From NCBI RefSeq assembly GCF_004343075.1, contig NZ_SLXP01000003.1, positions 62,001 to 126,000 on the forward strand: DNA of 64,000 nucleotides, given 5' to 3'. This DNA comes from Rhodovulum marinum (lineage in GTDB: Bacteria; Pseudomonadota; Alphaproteobacteria; Rhodobacterales; Rhodobacteraceae). Positions 16,493-24,976 of this stretch are shown piece after piece. Under the pieces are notes generated by a model. The model did not search any database. It was not told the DNA's origin and saw only the letters and a program-made list of their open reading frames with translations. How positions within the stretch are numbered: position 1 is the stretch's first letter; the number at the start of each line of letters is the position of its first letter. A program made the position numbers and the translations under genes.

Positions 16493-16614
16493 CTCCGGCA
16501 ACCTCCCGCCAAGTTGCGAATTTCGGCCCTTCAATGGCGTGAACTTGGCCCGAATGCCAGTTATAATCGGATCAAAGCGGGAAACGCGCGAACGGACAAG
16601 GAAGGCAGAGCAGT

Positions 16615-16749
16615 ATGGTGCGGCTACTCAAGGCACTGATCTTTCTGGTAATCGTGGGGTTCATCGGGCTGGTGGGCTTTGCCTATCTGGGCGACATGAC
16701 GCCCCAGCAGGCCGAGGTGAAGGAAAGCCGGACACTCGATGTGGACTAG
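16615..16749 (+). CDS. 44-residue single-helix membrane protein
   Basis: This short gene has a GGAAGG ribosome site and starts at ATG 16615. The product is one basic-flanked hydrophobic helix (LLKALIFLVIVGFIGLVGFAYL) plus a polar tail ending TLDVD. It overlaps the next gene by 11 bases, which argues for genuine, coupled translation. I do not know the family; a small accessory to the following exported protein is possible. Confidence 0.65.
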   Translation: MVRLLKALIFLVIVGFIGLVGFAYLGDMTPQQAEVKESRTLDVD

Positions 16750-18283
16750 ACCGCGCCCGGCGCTGGTCGGGCTGGCCCTGGCGTGCGGCGCCATCGCGGG
16801 GCCGGCGGCGGCGGAAAAGCCGCTGTCGGCGATCGACTGGCTGTCAGATTCGGTGACCCAGCCGGCGGTGCGCGCGGCCCCGCCGGCGCTGAGCCCGGGG
16901 CCCCGCACCGAGCCGATCGAGGTCACCCCCCTGACGGGCACCAGCGCGGATGCGGTGGGGTTGCTGCCGGCGCAGGTTTCGGGGCTGCCGCGCGACCTGT
17001 GGGGGCCGGGCCGGCCGGCCGAGATCGCCCGGGCGATCCGCGCCGAGCGGGTGGACACCCTGCCCGCGATCCAGGCGCTGCTGTTCACGCTGTTGCTGTC
17101 GGAACTGGACCCGCCGGAGGGCGCGCGGGCGGACAAACGCGGCGTGCTGTTGCTGGCGCGGCTGGACAAGCTGCTGGACCTGGGCGCGCTGGACCAGGCG
17201 CAGGCGCTGGTGGAACGCGCGGGGCCGACCGACCCGGAACTGTTCCGCCGCTGGTTCGACATCTCGCTTTTGACCGGGCAGGAGGACCGCGCCTGCGCGG
17301 CGATGCGCGCCACGCCCGACGTGGCGCCGACCTTTCCGGCGCGGGTGTTCTGCCTGGCGCGCGGCGGCGACTGGAATGCCGCGGCGCTGACGCTGGAGAC
17401 GGCGCGCGCTCTGGGCTTCATCAGCGACGAGGACGACGAGTTGCTGGCGCGGTTCCTGGACCCGGAACAAGCCGAGGGCGCCCCGCCCCTGCCCGCGCCG
17501 ACGCGGCCCAGCCCGCTGATCTTTCGCATGCGCGAAGCGGTGGGCGAGCCGTTGGCCACCACGCGGCTGCCGCTGGCCTTTGCGCGGTCCGACCTGCGGT
17601 CGAACGCGGGCTGGAAGGCGCGGATCGAGGCGGCGGAGCGGCTGGCGCGCACCGGGGCGCTGCCGCCGAACCAATTGCTGGGCATCTGGACCGAGCGGAA
17701 ACCGGCGGCCTCGGGCGGGCTGTGGGACCGGGTCGCCGCGCTGCAGGCGTTCGACGTGGCGATGCTGGCGGGCAAGCCGGGGCCGGTGGCGCGTGCGCTT
17801 GGCCCGGCCTGGGCGGCGATGGTGGCGGCCGAACTGGAGGTGCCGTTCGCCCAGCTTTACGGCACGCGCCTGGCCCGGTTGGAGCTGGAGGGAGAGGCGG
17901 CGCGGCTGGCCTTTCGGATCGGGCTTTTGGGCGACGACTACGAGGCGATCGCGCAGGCCCGACAGCCCGCCAGTGCCGAGGAAGGATTCCTGATCGCGCT
18001 GGCCACCGGCGAGCTGGACGGGGTGTCGCCGCCCGATCCGCTGGGCGCGGCGCTGATCGACGGGTTCGGGCCGGGGGCCGATCCGGGCGCGGCGCAACTT
18101 CGGCTGCTGGCCGACGGGCGGTTGGGCGAGGCGATCCTGGCCGCGATCGACCTGATCACCGATGGCGCGCGCGGCGATATCGGCGATGTCACCCGCGCCC
18201 TGGCCGTGCTGCGCAAGGTGGGGCTGGAATCGGTCGCGCGGCAAAGCGCGCTGCAACTGATGCTGCTGGAGCGGCGGGGATGA
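16739..18283 (+). CDS. exported alpha-helical protein, unknown function
   Basis: This is a 514-residue protein with a signal peptide (PALVGLALACGAIAGPAAAE) and no domain I can name. The mature part is rich in Ala, Leu and Arg, with repeated helical segments such as LLLARLDKLLDLGALDQAQALVERAG and GFISDEDDELLARFLD, which resembles a TPR-like or solenoid fold. The paired cysteines in EDRACAAMRATPDVAPTFPARVFCLARGG may form a disulfide. It lies between a small membrane protein and xerD with overlaps on both sides (11 and 4 bases). Similar genes beside xerD are, as far as I recall, common in Rhodobacteraceae. Function unassigned. Confidence 0.8.
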   Translation: MWTRPRPALVGLALACGAIAGPAAAEKPLSAIDWLSDSVTQPAVRAAPPALSPGPRTEPIEVTPLTGTSADAVGLLPAQVSGLPRDLWGPGRPAEIARAIRAERVDTLPAIQALLFTLLLSELDPPEGARADKRGVLLLARLDKLLDLGALDQAQALVERAGPTDPELFRRWFDISLLTGQEDRACAAMRATPDVAPTFPARVFCLARGGDWNAAALTLETARALGFISDEDDELLARFLDPEQAEGAPPLPAPTRPSPLIFRMREAVGEPLATTRLPLAFARSDLRSNAGWKARIEAAERLARTGALPPNQLLGIWTERKPAASGGLWDRVAALQAFDVAMLAGKPGPVARALGPAWAAMVAAELEVPFAQLYGTRLARLELEGEAARLAFRIGLLGDDYEAIAQARQPASAEEGFLIALATGELDGVSPPDPLGAALIDGFGPGADPGAAQLRLLADGRLGEAILAAIDLITDGARGDIGDVTRALAVLRKVGLESVARQSALQLMLLERRG

Positions 18284-19215
18284 GCCGGGACGCGGCGCGC
18301 TGGATCGCGACCTTCCTGGAGGCGCAGGCCGCCGAGCAGGACGCCGCGACCAACACCCAGCTGGCCTATGCGCGCGACCTGAAGGCCTTTGCCGACTGGC
18401 TGGGCGCCCGCGGGCAGGGATTCGAGGCGGTGCGCGAACGCGACATCACCGCCTACCTGGTGGCCTGCGAGGCCGAGGGGTTGGCGGTGTCGACCCGGGC
18501 GCGGCGGCTGTCGGCGATCAAGCAGCTGTTCCGATTTGCCTATGACGAGGGCTGGCGCGGCGACAACCCGGCCTTGCAGATCAAGGGGCCGGGCAAGGCG
18601 CGCCGCCTGCCGAAGACCCTGAGCCACGAGGAGGTCGACCGCCTGCTGGCCGCCGCCGAGGCCAGCCCGCGCGAAGCGCTGCGCAACACCTGCCTGGTGC
18701 AGGTGCTGTATGCCACGGGGATGCGGGTGAGCGAGCTGGTCTCGCTGCCGGTGGCGGCGGCGCGGGGCGATCCGCGGATGCTGCTGATCCGGGGCAAGGG
18801 CGGCAAGGAACGGATGGTGCCGCTGTCGCCGCCGGCGCGCGCGGCACTGGCGGCCTGGCTGGTGCAGCGCGACGCCGCCGAGGAAGCCGCCCGCGCGAAT
18901 GGCGTGGCGCCCAGCCGGTTCCTGTTCCCCTCGCGCGGCAAGCTGGGCCACCTGACGCGGCACCGGTTCTATTCCCTGATCAAGGAGATCGCGGTTGCCG
19001 GCGGCATCGATCCGGCCAAGGTCACGCCGCATACGTTGCGCCATGCCTTTGCCACGCACCTGCTGGCGGGCGGCGCGGACCTGCGCTCGATCCAGACGCT
19101 TTTGGGGCATGCGGATGTCTCGACGACCGAGATCTATACCCATGTTCTGGACGAACGGCTGAAAAGGCTGGTTCTGGAGCATCACCCGCTGGCCCGCGAG
19201 ACCGACGCGACTTGA
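18280..19215 (+). CDS. xerD: tyrosine recombinase XerD
   Basis: With XerC it resolves chromosome dimers at dif. The 311 residues include an N-terminal SAM-like core-binding domain (FLEAQAAEQDAATNTQLAYARDL) and a catalytic domain with Arg149 (GMRVSELVSLP), Lys (RGKGGKERMVPL), HTLRHAF, LGHADVSTT and nucleophile Tyr286 (EIYTHV). The start overlaps the preceding stop by ATGA. The context is chromosomal housekeeping, with no att sites or phage genes nearby, so it is Xer rather than an element integrase. Confidence 0.94.
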   Translation: MSRDAARWIATFLEAQAAEQDAATNTQLAYARDLKAFADWLGARGQGFEAVRERDITAYLVACEAEGLAVSTRARRLSAIKQLFRFAYDEGWRGDNPALQIKGPGKARRLPKTLSHEEVDRLLAAAEASPREALRNTCLVQVLYATGMRVSELVSLPVAAARGDPRMLLIRGKGGKERMVPLSPPARAALAAWLVQRDAAEEAARANGVAPSRFLFPSRGKLGHLTRHRFYSLIKEIAVAGGIDPAKVTPHTLRHAFATHLLAGGADLRSIQTLLGHADVSTTEIYTHVLDERLKRLVLEHHPLARETDAT

Positions 19216-19269
19216 ACGGGCGGCCCGCCGCCCCCATAACCTTGCCGGAACGCAGAACCAGAGAGAGTG

Positions 19270-20577
19270 ATGGACAGCCCTGCCCCGCTGCTTGACGCGG
19301 CCTTTTTCGTGACCATCGGCGCGATCGTCGCGCTTTTGTTGCTGTCGGCCTTTTTCTCGGGCTCGGAAACCGCGCTGACCGCGGCCTCGCGCGGGAAGCT
19401 GCGCTCGCGCGCGGATCGCGGCGACAAGGGGGCCGAGACCGCGCTGAAGATCACCGAGGACAACGAGCGGCTGATCGGCTCGGTGCTGCTGGGCAACAAC
19501 ATGGTGAACATCCTGGCCGCCTCGCTGGCGACCGCGCTGTTCACCCGGCTGTTCGGCGAAAGCGGGGTGGCGCTGGCCACGCTGGTGATGACGCTGCTGG
19601 TGCTGATCTTTGCGGAAGTCCTGCCCAAGACCTATGCGATCACCAATGCCGAAACCGCCGCCGCGCGGGTGTCGCCTCTGATCCGCGTGGTGGTGATGGT
19701 GTTCTCGCCGGTCGTCTCGGCGGTGCGCGCGCTGGTGCGCCAGATCCTCGCGCTGTTCGGGGTCAAGACCGATCCCGACAGCCAGATCCTGGCGGTGCGC
19801 GAGGAGATCGCGGGCGCGCTGCAGCTGGGCCATTCCGAGGGGATCGTCGAGAAGGAAGACCGCGACCGCATCCTGGGCGCGCTGGACCTGGGCGAGCGGA
19901 CGGTCGAGGAGATCATGCTGCACCGCTCCAAGATCGAGATGATCGACGCGGACGAGGCGCCCGAAACGATCCTGTCGCAATGCCTGGAAAGCGCGCATAC
20001 GCGGCTGCCGCTGTTCCGCGGCGACCCCGAGAACATCGTCGGCGTGATCCACGCCAAGGACCTGCTGCGCGCGATGGACAAGCTGCTGCGCGGCCCCGAT
20101 GCCAGCGCCGAGAAGCTGAAGGAATTCCGCGTGCTCGACGTGGCGATGAAGCCCTATTTCGTGCCCGAGACGACGACGCTGGACGACCAGATGCGAGAGT
20201 TCCTGCGCCGACACACCCATTTCGCGCTGGTGGTCGACGAGTACGGCGCCCTGAGGGGGCTGATCACGCTGGAGGACATCCTGGAGGAGATCGTGGGCGA
20301 GATCACCGACGAGTTCGACGTCGACGCGGAACACCCGCTGCGGCGCACCGAGGACGGCGCGGTGCTGGTCGACGGGGCGATGACGATCCGCGACCTGAAC
20401 CGCGCGATGGACTGGGCGCTGCCCGACGAGGAGGCGAACACGATCGCGGGGCTGGTGATCCACGAAGCGCAGTCGATCCCGACCCAGGGGCAGGTGTTTT
20501 CCTTCCACGGATTCCGCTTCGAGGTGCTGCAGCGCCAGGCGAACCGGATCACCCGGCTGAAGATCCGGCCACTTTAG
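19270..20577 (+). CDS. CNNM/CorC-family transporter-associated protein
   Basis: This is a membrane protein of the DUF21-CBS-CorC_HlyC family, linked in other bacteria to magnesium or cobalt transport and stress. An N-terminal DUF21 region with about four helices (FFVTIGAIVALLLLSAFFSG, SETALTAASR) is followed by two CBS domains (about residues 200-330, HRSKIEMIDADE to FALVVDEYGALRGLITLED) and a C-terminal transporter-associated domain. ATG 19270 is preferred; a GTG lies one codon before. The length is 435 residues. It is 54 bases after xerD, so probably in the same operon. Confidence 0.9.
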   Translation: MDSPAPLLDAAFFVTIGAIVALLLLSAFFSGSETALTAASRGKLRSRADRGDKGAETALKITEDNERLIGSVLLGNNMVNILAASLATALFTRLFGESGVALATLVMTLLVLIFAEVLPKTYAITNAETAAARVSPLIRVVVMVFSPVVSAVRALVRQILALFGVKTDPDSQILAVREEIAGALQLGHSEGIVEKEDRDRILGALDLGERTVEEIMLHRSKIEMIDADEAPETILSQCLESAHTRLPLFRGDPENIVGVIHAKDLLRAMDKLLRGPDASAEKLKEFRVLDVAMKPYFVPETTTLDDQMREFLRRHTHFALVVDEYGALRGLITLEDILEEIVGEITDEFDVDAEHPLRRTEDGAVLVDGAMTIRDLNRAMDWALPDEEANTIAGLVIHEAQSIPTQGQVFSFHGFRFEVLQRQANRITRLKIRPL

Positions 20578-20600
20578 GGGGGCGGGGCGCTCCCGCCCCC
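20578..20600 (+). terminator. hairpin directly after the CorC-family gene
   Basis: GGGGGCGGG and CCCGCCCCC form a perfect 9-bp stem around GCGCT, starting at the base after the stop codon. No T-run follows, but the stem is very stable. Confidence 0.6.
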
Positions 20601-20642
20601 GGCCTGCGCGCGGCTGCGCCGCGCTTGTCCGGCGTTGGGCGT

Positions 20643-20698
20643 GGCGCGGCCCTAGCGGGCCGCGCCGCCTCCGGCGGGAGTATTTGGACAAGGAAAAG
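20643..20698 (+). repeat. hairpin-GTATTTG element, copy B
   Basis: A perfect 10-bp stem GGCGCGGCCC/GGGCCGCGCC (TAGC loop, 20643-20666) is followed by CCGGCGGGAGTATTTG and a CAAGGAAAAG tail. It lies between convergent genes and has the layout of copies A and C. Confidence 0.75.
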
Positions 20699-20801
20699 CC
20701 GGGGGCAATGCGTTCGGCCGGCCACGGGCGCCAAACCGCACGAAGTGCCAGAAGGCTTGCGCCGAAGGCGCGCAATTTGATGGGCGGCGGATGGCGTGGG
20801 G

Positions 20802-22337
20802 TCAGCGCCCCTTGAACAGCCCGCCGAGGATACCGCGCACCAGGCGTTTGCCGGTGGTGCCGGACAGCTCCTTGATCAGCGCCTGGCCGAGCGCCGCGCC
20901 GAGGCTGTCGGGGCTATCGCGGCGGCGGCCGGTGCTGGACCGGCTGCCCGAGTAGCGCCGCGCGCTGCGATATTCGCGTTCGGCCGCTTCCGCCTCGGCC
21001 TCGCGCTGCTCGGCCTCTTCGGCGGCCCGGGCGGCGGCCTCGGCGCGGCGGGTGAGCATCTCGTGCGCCGAGTCGCGGTCGATCGCGCGGTCGTATTTTC
21101 CGGCCATGGGCGATGTGGCCATCAACAGCGCCCGCGCCCCCGCGTCGAGCGGCCCCAGTTGCGAGGCCGGCGGGCGGATCAACGTGCGCTGGGCCATGCC
21201 GGGCACGCCCTTGTCCCCGAGGAAGGATGTCACCGCCTCGCCCACGCCGACCTCGCGGATCGCGGTGGCGGTGTCGAAAGCGGGGTTGTCGCGATAGGTT
21301 TCGGCGGCGCGTTTCAGCGCCGTGCGGTCGCGCGCGGTGAACGCGCGCAGCGCGTGCTGCACGCGGTTGCCGAGTTGGCCGAGGATGTCCTCGGGGACGT
21401 CGTCGGGATTCTGGGTGATGAAATAGACCCCCACCCCCTTGGACCGGATCAGGCGGGCGACCTGTTCGACCTTGTCGACCAGCGCCTTGGGCGCGTCGTC
21501 GAACAGCAGGTGCGCCTCGTCGAAGAAGAACACGAGGCGGGGCTTGTCGGGATCGCCCACCTCGGGGAGTTCCTCGAACAGTTCGGACAGCAGCCACAAC
21601 AGGAAGGTCGCATAAAGCCGCGGCGCCCCCATCAGCGCATCGGCGGCCAGGATGTTGATCCGCCCGCGGCCGTCCGGGTCGACCTGCATCAGGTCGGACA
21701 ACTCCAGCGCGGGTTCCCCGAAGAGCCGTGCGCCGCCCTGGTTTTCCAGCACCAGCAGCCGGCGCTGGATCGCGCCCACGGAACTGGCCGCGACATTGCC
21801 GTAGCTGAGCGACAGCGTTCCCGCATTCTCGCCCACGAAGGCGAGAAGCGCGCGCAAGTCGTCGAGGTCGAGCAGCGGCAGGCCTTCGTCGTCCGAGACC
21901 CGGAAGGCGATGTTCAGCACGCCCTCCTGCACCTCGTTGAGTTCCAGGAGCCGCGAGAGCAGCAGCGGCCCCATCTCGGCCACGGTGGTGCGCACCGGGT
22001 GGCCCTGTTCGCCGAACAGATCCCAGAACGTCACCGGGAAGGCGGCATAGGCGTAATCGGCGAAACCGATTTTCCGGGCCCGCGACTGGAATGCGTCGTG
22101 CAGCTTGAAATCGGCGCGGCCCGCGGCGGCCAGCCCCGACAGGTCACCCTTGACGTCGGACAGGAAGACCGGGACGCCCGCCGCCGAGAAGCCCTCGGCC
22201 ATGATCTGCAGCGTCACGGTCTTGCCGGTGCCGGTGGCGCCCGCGATCAGCCCGTGGCGGTTGGCATAATCGAGCCGCAGCTGCTGGGGCGTTGCGTAAT
22301 CCGGCCCGCCGCCGCCGATAAACATATGTCGAGACAC
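20802..22337 (-). CDS. HerA-like ATPase (DUF853, YjgR type)
   Basis: This is a 511-residue FtsK/HerA-superfamily ATPase. Walker A is [12 protein letters not shown] near the N-terminus and Walker B is [15 protein letters not shown]; an arginine-finger-like region ([19 protein letters not shown]) follows. The C-terminus is a charged coiled coil ([21 protein letters not shown]) with a basic Ser/Arg-rich tail. DUF853 proteins are widespread and poorly characterised; DNA pumping is inferred from the fold. No NurA-like nuclease is adjacent, so this is not an archaeal-type end-resection pair. Confidence 0.9.
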   Translation of the reverse strand: MSRHMFIGGGGPDYATPQQLRLDYANRHGLIAGATGTGKTVTLQIMAEGFSAAGVPVFLSDVKGDLSGLAAAGRADFKLHDAFQSRARKIGFADYAYAAFPVTFWDLFGEQGHPVRTTVAEMGPLLLSRLLELNEVQEGVLNIAFRVSDDEGLPLLDLDDLRALLAFVGENAGTLSLSYGNVAASSVGAIQRRLLVLENQGGARLFGEPALELSDLMQVDPDGRGRINILAADALMGAPRLYATFLLWLLSELFEELPEVGDPDKPRLVFFFDEAHLLFDDAPKALVDKVEQVARLIRSKGVGVYFITQNPDDVPEDILGQLGNRVQHALRAFTARDRTALKRAAETYRDNPAFDTATAIREVGVGEAVTSFLGDKGVPGMAQRTLIRPPASQLGPLDAGARALLMATSPMAGKYDRAIDRDSAHEMLTRRAEAAARAAEEAEQREAEAEAAEREYRSARRYSGSRSSTGRRRDSPDSLGAALGQALIKELSGTTGKRLVRGILGGLFKGR

Positions 22338-22459
22338 GCTTTTCCGTTCCTCCCGCGATCGGCCTGACCTGACAATACTTATTTAACCAATTGGTGCGAG
22401 TCTGAATTCATCCCGTTGACCGGGCCCTGGCCCGGGCGGGTCTTCCTCCCTGATGGACT

Positions 22460-22488
22460 GGCCGCATCCTCGTGATGCGGCCTTTTTT
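22460..22488 (+). terminator. orphan intrinsic terminator 1
   Basis: GGCCGCATC and GATGCGGCC form a perfect 9-bp stem (loop CTCGT), followed by six T. No plus-strand coding gene ends upstream: herA points the other way. It therefore ends an unseen transcript, or read-through from further left. Confidence 0.85.
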
Positions 22489-22529
22489 CCTGCGCCGATG
22501 GGCCGCTTTGGGGGCCGTTTCATTGGCTG

Positions 22530-22558
22530 TTGACGGCTGTAGACAAAGCCCGTAGCCT
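22530..22558 (+). promoter_or_regulatory. probable promoter ahead of orphan terminator 2
   Basis: A -35 TTGACG (22530-22535) and a -10 TAGCCT (22553-22558) are separated by 17 bases. The predicted start near 22565 would make a transcript of about 70 nt ending at terminator 2, or lead into ialB by read-through. Confidence 0.45.
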
Positions 22559-22564
22559 GCCGCC

Positions 22565-22635
22565 CATCAAAAGGTCGGCCCGTCCGACAGGGAGCAAGAA
22601 AACTTGGGAAAAGGGCTGCGTTGCGGCCCTTTTTT
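22565..22635 (+). ncRNA. candidate small RNA or attenuated leader of ialB
   Basis: This segment runs from a predicted promoter to an intrinsic terminator. It holds a small hairpin (GTCGG/CCGAC, 22574-22588), an A-rich single-stranded stretch (GCAAGAAAACTTGGGAAAAG) and the terminator stem GGGCTGC/GCGGCCC with T6 (22613-22635). That layout fits a short Hfq-type small RNA. The gap 22338-22741 has no other coding region I can support. It could instead be the 5' leader of ialB. Confidence 0.35.
22613..22635 (+). terminator. orphan intrinsic terminator 2
   Basis: GGGCTGC pairs with GCGGCCC (one T-G pair, GTT loop), followed by six T. It lies 106 bases before the ialB start and has no coding gene in front of it on this strand. 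Confidence 0.8.
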
Positions 22636-22741
22636 CTTGGGTGCCGCGGGGTGCGGCCACCGCCCCCGAGATTGCCCCCTGACAGCTTCGCGCCGGCATG
22701 GTAGATCGGCGCCGAGCAACAGCGAAAAAGGCAGGCACACC

Positions 22742-23386
22742 ATGCGTGAACTTCTCAAACCCCTCGGGCTGGCGGCGCTGGTCGCGCTGAGCGGACCGGC
22801 CTTCGCCCAGGACACGGCGACGCCCGCGGCCCCGCAAACCGACAGCGCGACGCCGCCGGTGGCCGATACGGCCCAGATCGACGGGCTGCCGATGGGTGAG
22901 AGCGAGGCCGAAACCGCCGCCCCGGCGCAGCCGCAGGCCTATGTGAAGGACACCTTCAACGACTGGCGCGTGGTCTGCGTCAAGGGGCCCGAGGATCGGG
23001 AATCCTGCAACATGCAGCAATTGCTGCGCGACGACAACGACAACCCGGTCAGCCAGGTCTCGATCGCGCCGCTGCCCCCCGCGGCCGCCCCGCGCGCGGC
23101 CGCCGTCGAAATCGCCACGCCGCTGGAAACGCTGCTGAGCGAGGACCTGCGGCTGGCCGTGGACAGCAGCGCGGCCAAGCGCTATCGCTTCTCGTTCTGC
23201 ACCCCGCAGGCCTGTTATGCCCGCTTCGCGCTGAGCGCCGAGGACGTCGCGGCATTCAAGGCCGGAAAGGCCGCGACGGTGACCATCGTGCCGCTGATGG
23301 CGCCGGACCAGACCGCCAAGATCACCATGTCGCTGTCGGGTTTCACCGCGGCCTATGACAGCGTGCTGGCGCTGTTCTCGGAATAG
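22742..23386 (+). CDS. invasion-associated locus B family protein
   Basis: This is a 214-residue exported protein. The start at ATG 22742 is followed by a signal peptide ending at GPAFAQ. A Pro/Ala/Thr-rich linker comes next, then the IalB domain (DTFNDWRVVCVKGPEDRESC). Two cysteine pairs (VCVKGPEDRESC and FCTPQAC) probably form disulfides. The family is named after Bartonella IalB; in free-living alphaproteobacteria its role is unknown, and the name should not be read as evidence of virulence. Orphan terminators upstream may control its expression. Confidence 0.88.
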   Translation: MRELLKPLGLAALVALSGPAFAQDTATPAAPQTDSATPPVADTAQIDGLPMGESEAETAAPAQPQAYVKDTFNDWRVVCVKGPEDRESCNMQQLLRDDNDNPVSQVSIAPLPPAAAPRAAAVEIATPLETLLSEDLRLAVDSSAAKRYRFSFCTPQACYARFALSAEDVAAFKAGKAATVTIVPLMAPDQTAKITMSLSGFTAAYDSVLALFSE

Positions 23387-23468
23387 GTCTCTGGATTCCC
23401 TGCCCCCGCGCGTCGCACCCCGGCGCGCGGCGGCAGGCCGGCCATTCCGATGGAAACGATCGGCGCCC

Positions 23469-24677
23469 TCAGACCCGGCGCAGCGCCAGCACCGCGTTCA
23501 GCCCGCCGAAGGCAAAGGCGTTCGACAGCGCCACGTTGACCCGGGCCTCGCGCGCGACGTTGGGCACCACGTCCAGCGTGCATTCGGGGTCGGGTTCCTC
23601 GTAGCCGATGGTGGGCGCCACCACGCCGTCCTTCAGCGCCATGATACAGGCCAGGAGTTCCACCGCGCCGGTGCCGCCGATCAGGTGACCATGCATCGAC
23701 TTGGTGGACGAGATCATCAGCCGGTCGGCATGCGGGCCGAACACGTCGGCGACCGCGGCGCATTCGGTCTTATCGTTGGCGGCCGTACCGGTGCCGTGGG
23801 CGTTGATATAATCGACATCGCCCGGGTTCAGCCCGGCATCGCGCAGCGCGCCGGAAATCGCCCGTGCCGCGCCCTGGCGCGAGGGCATCACGATATCCGA
23901 GGCGTCCGACGTCATCGCGAAGCCGATCACCTCGGCCAGGATCTCGGCCCCGCGCGCGCGGGCGTGCTCGTACTCCTCGAAGACGAAGACCGCCGCGCCC
24001 TCGCCCTGGACCATGCCGTTGCGGTTGGCCGAAAACGGGCGGCAGGCGTCCTTCGACATCACGCGCAGCCCTTCCCAGGCCTTGATGCCGCCGAAGCACA
24101 GCATCGATTCCGACCCGCCGGTGACGATCACGCGGCTGAGCCCCGTGCGGATCAGCTGGAACGCCTGGCCCATCGCGTGGTTCGACGACGCGCAGGCGGT
24201 GGCCACGGTGAAGGACGGCCCGCGCAGGTTGTAGGTCATCGAGACGTGGCTGGCGGCCGCATTGTTCATCAGCTTGGGCACCACGAAGGGATGAACGCGG
24301 TTCTTGCCCTCTTCGTAAACCGAGCGGTAATTCTCGTCGAGCGTGGTCATGCCCCCGCCCGAGGTGCCCAGCACGACGCCCGCCTCGTGGGACAGCTCGC
24401 CGCAGAAATCCAGGCCCGATTGCGCGATCGCCTCGCGCGCGGCCATCAGCGTGAACTGGGTGAAGCGGTCATAAAGCGCGATCTGCTGGCGGTTGAAATG
24501 GTCCTCGGGGTCATAGCCACGCACCTGGCCGCCGATGCGGATCGACAGGCGGTCCAGGTCGCGAATGTCCAGCTCGCCGATGCCGCAGCGCCCCTCGCGG
24601 AACGCCTGGAGCGTCTGCGGCACGTCATGGCCGAGGGCGTTGATCGTGCCCTGGCCGGTGATGACGACGCGCCTCAT
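23469..24677 (-). CDS. beta-ketoacyl-ACP synthase, FabF/NodE type
   Basis: This is a condensing enzyme of 402 residues. The catalytic Cys is in TVATACASSNHAMG and the two His are in NAHGTGTAANDKTE and KSMHGHLIGGTGA, the KAS II arrangement. It starts at ATG 24677, overlapping the ACP stop by ATGA. The tight pairing with a dedicated ACP and the position behind lpxD suggest a special acyl chain, for example a lipid A or outer-membrane fatty acid, rather than bulk synthesis. That is inference; it could also be a NodE-like accessory enzyme. Confidence 0.9.
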   Translation of the reverse strand: MRRVVITGQGTINALGHDVPQTLQAFREGRCGIGELDIRDLDRLSIRIGGQVRGYDPEDHFNRQQIALYDRFTQFTLMAAREAIAQSGLDFCGELSHEAGVVLGTSGGGMTTLDENYRSVYEEGKNRVHPFVVPKLMNNAAASHVSMTYNLRGPSFTVATACASSNHAMGQAFQLIRTGLSRVIVTGGSESMLCFGGIKAWEGLRVMSKDACRPFSANRNGMVQGEGAAVFVFEEYEHARARGAEILAEVIGFAMTSDASDIVMPSRQGAARAISGALRDAGLNPGDVDYINAHGTGTAANDKTECAAVADVFGPHADRLMISSTKSMHGHLIGGTGAVELLACIMALKDGVVAPTIGYEEPDPECTLDVVPNVAREARVNVALSNAFAFGGLNAVLALRRV

Positions 24678-24940
24678 GCCTTCTGGTCGGCCACCAGCCC
24701 CTCGACGGCCCGGACGATGGCCGCGACCGACGAAATGTCGAACTCGCTTTCCGAAGGGTCGTTGGCGTTGAACGGCACCTGGATGTCGAAGGCCTCTTCG
24801 ATGGCGAAGATCGATTCCACGAGGCCCAGGCTGTCGATCCCGAGATCCTCGAGCGTCGAGTCCATCTTGACGTCCGAGGGTTCGAGCACGGCCTGCTCGG
24901 CGATGATCCCGATCACCTTGTCCTTCACGCTGTCCGCCAT
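24674..24940 (-). CDS. specialised acyl carrier protein
   Basis: This is an 88-residue ACP with the phosphopantetheine Ser37 in EDLGIDSLGLVESIFAIEE. It is longer than housekeeping AcpP and has a NodF-like middle (VPFNANDPSESEFDIS). It is translationally coupled to the downstream ketosynthase (4-base overlap) and lies 36 bases after lpxD. The inference is that it carries the product of that ketosynthase to one acyltransferase. Confidence 0.88.
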   Translation of the reverse strand: MADSVKDKVIGIIAEQAVLEPSDVKMDSTLEDLGIDSLGLVESIFAIEEAFDIQVPFNANDPSESEFDISSVAAIVRAVEGLVADQKA

Positions 24941-24976
24941 GGGGCTGCCTCTCTGCCGCGTCTTGCCTGCGTGGAT

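Noticed and set aside
18280-19215. XerD-type recombinase as a mobile-element integrase
   Set aside because: Length, motifs and operon context fit chromosomal XerD; no inverted repeats, transposase or cargo genes surround it.
17938-20775. Minus-strand open frame of 945 codons across xerD and the CorC-family gene
   Set aside because: It is antisense to two well-supported genes and has the biased Arg/His/Gln composition of a shadow frame.
22742-23386. IalB as a sign of pathogenicity
   Set aside because: The family is common in free-living marine and soil alphaproteobacteria; no other virulence gene is present.
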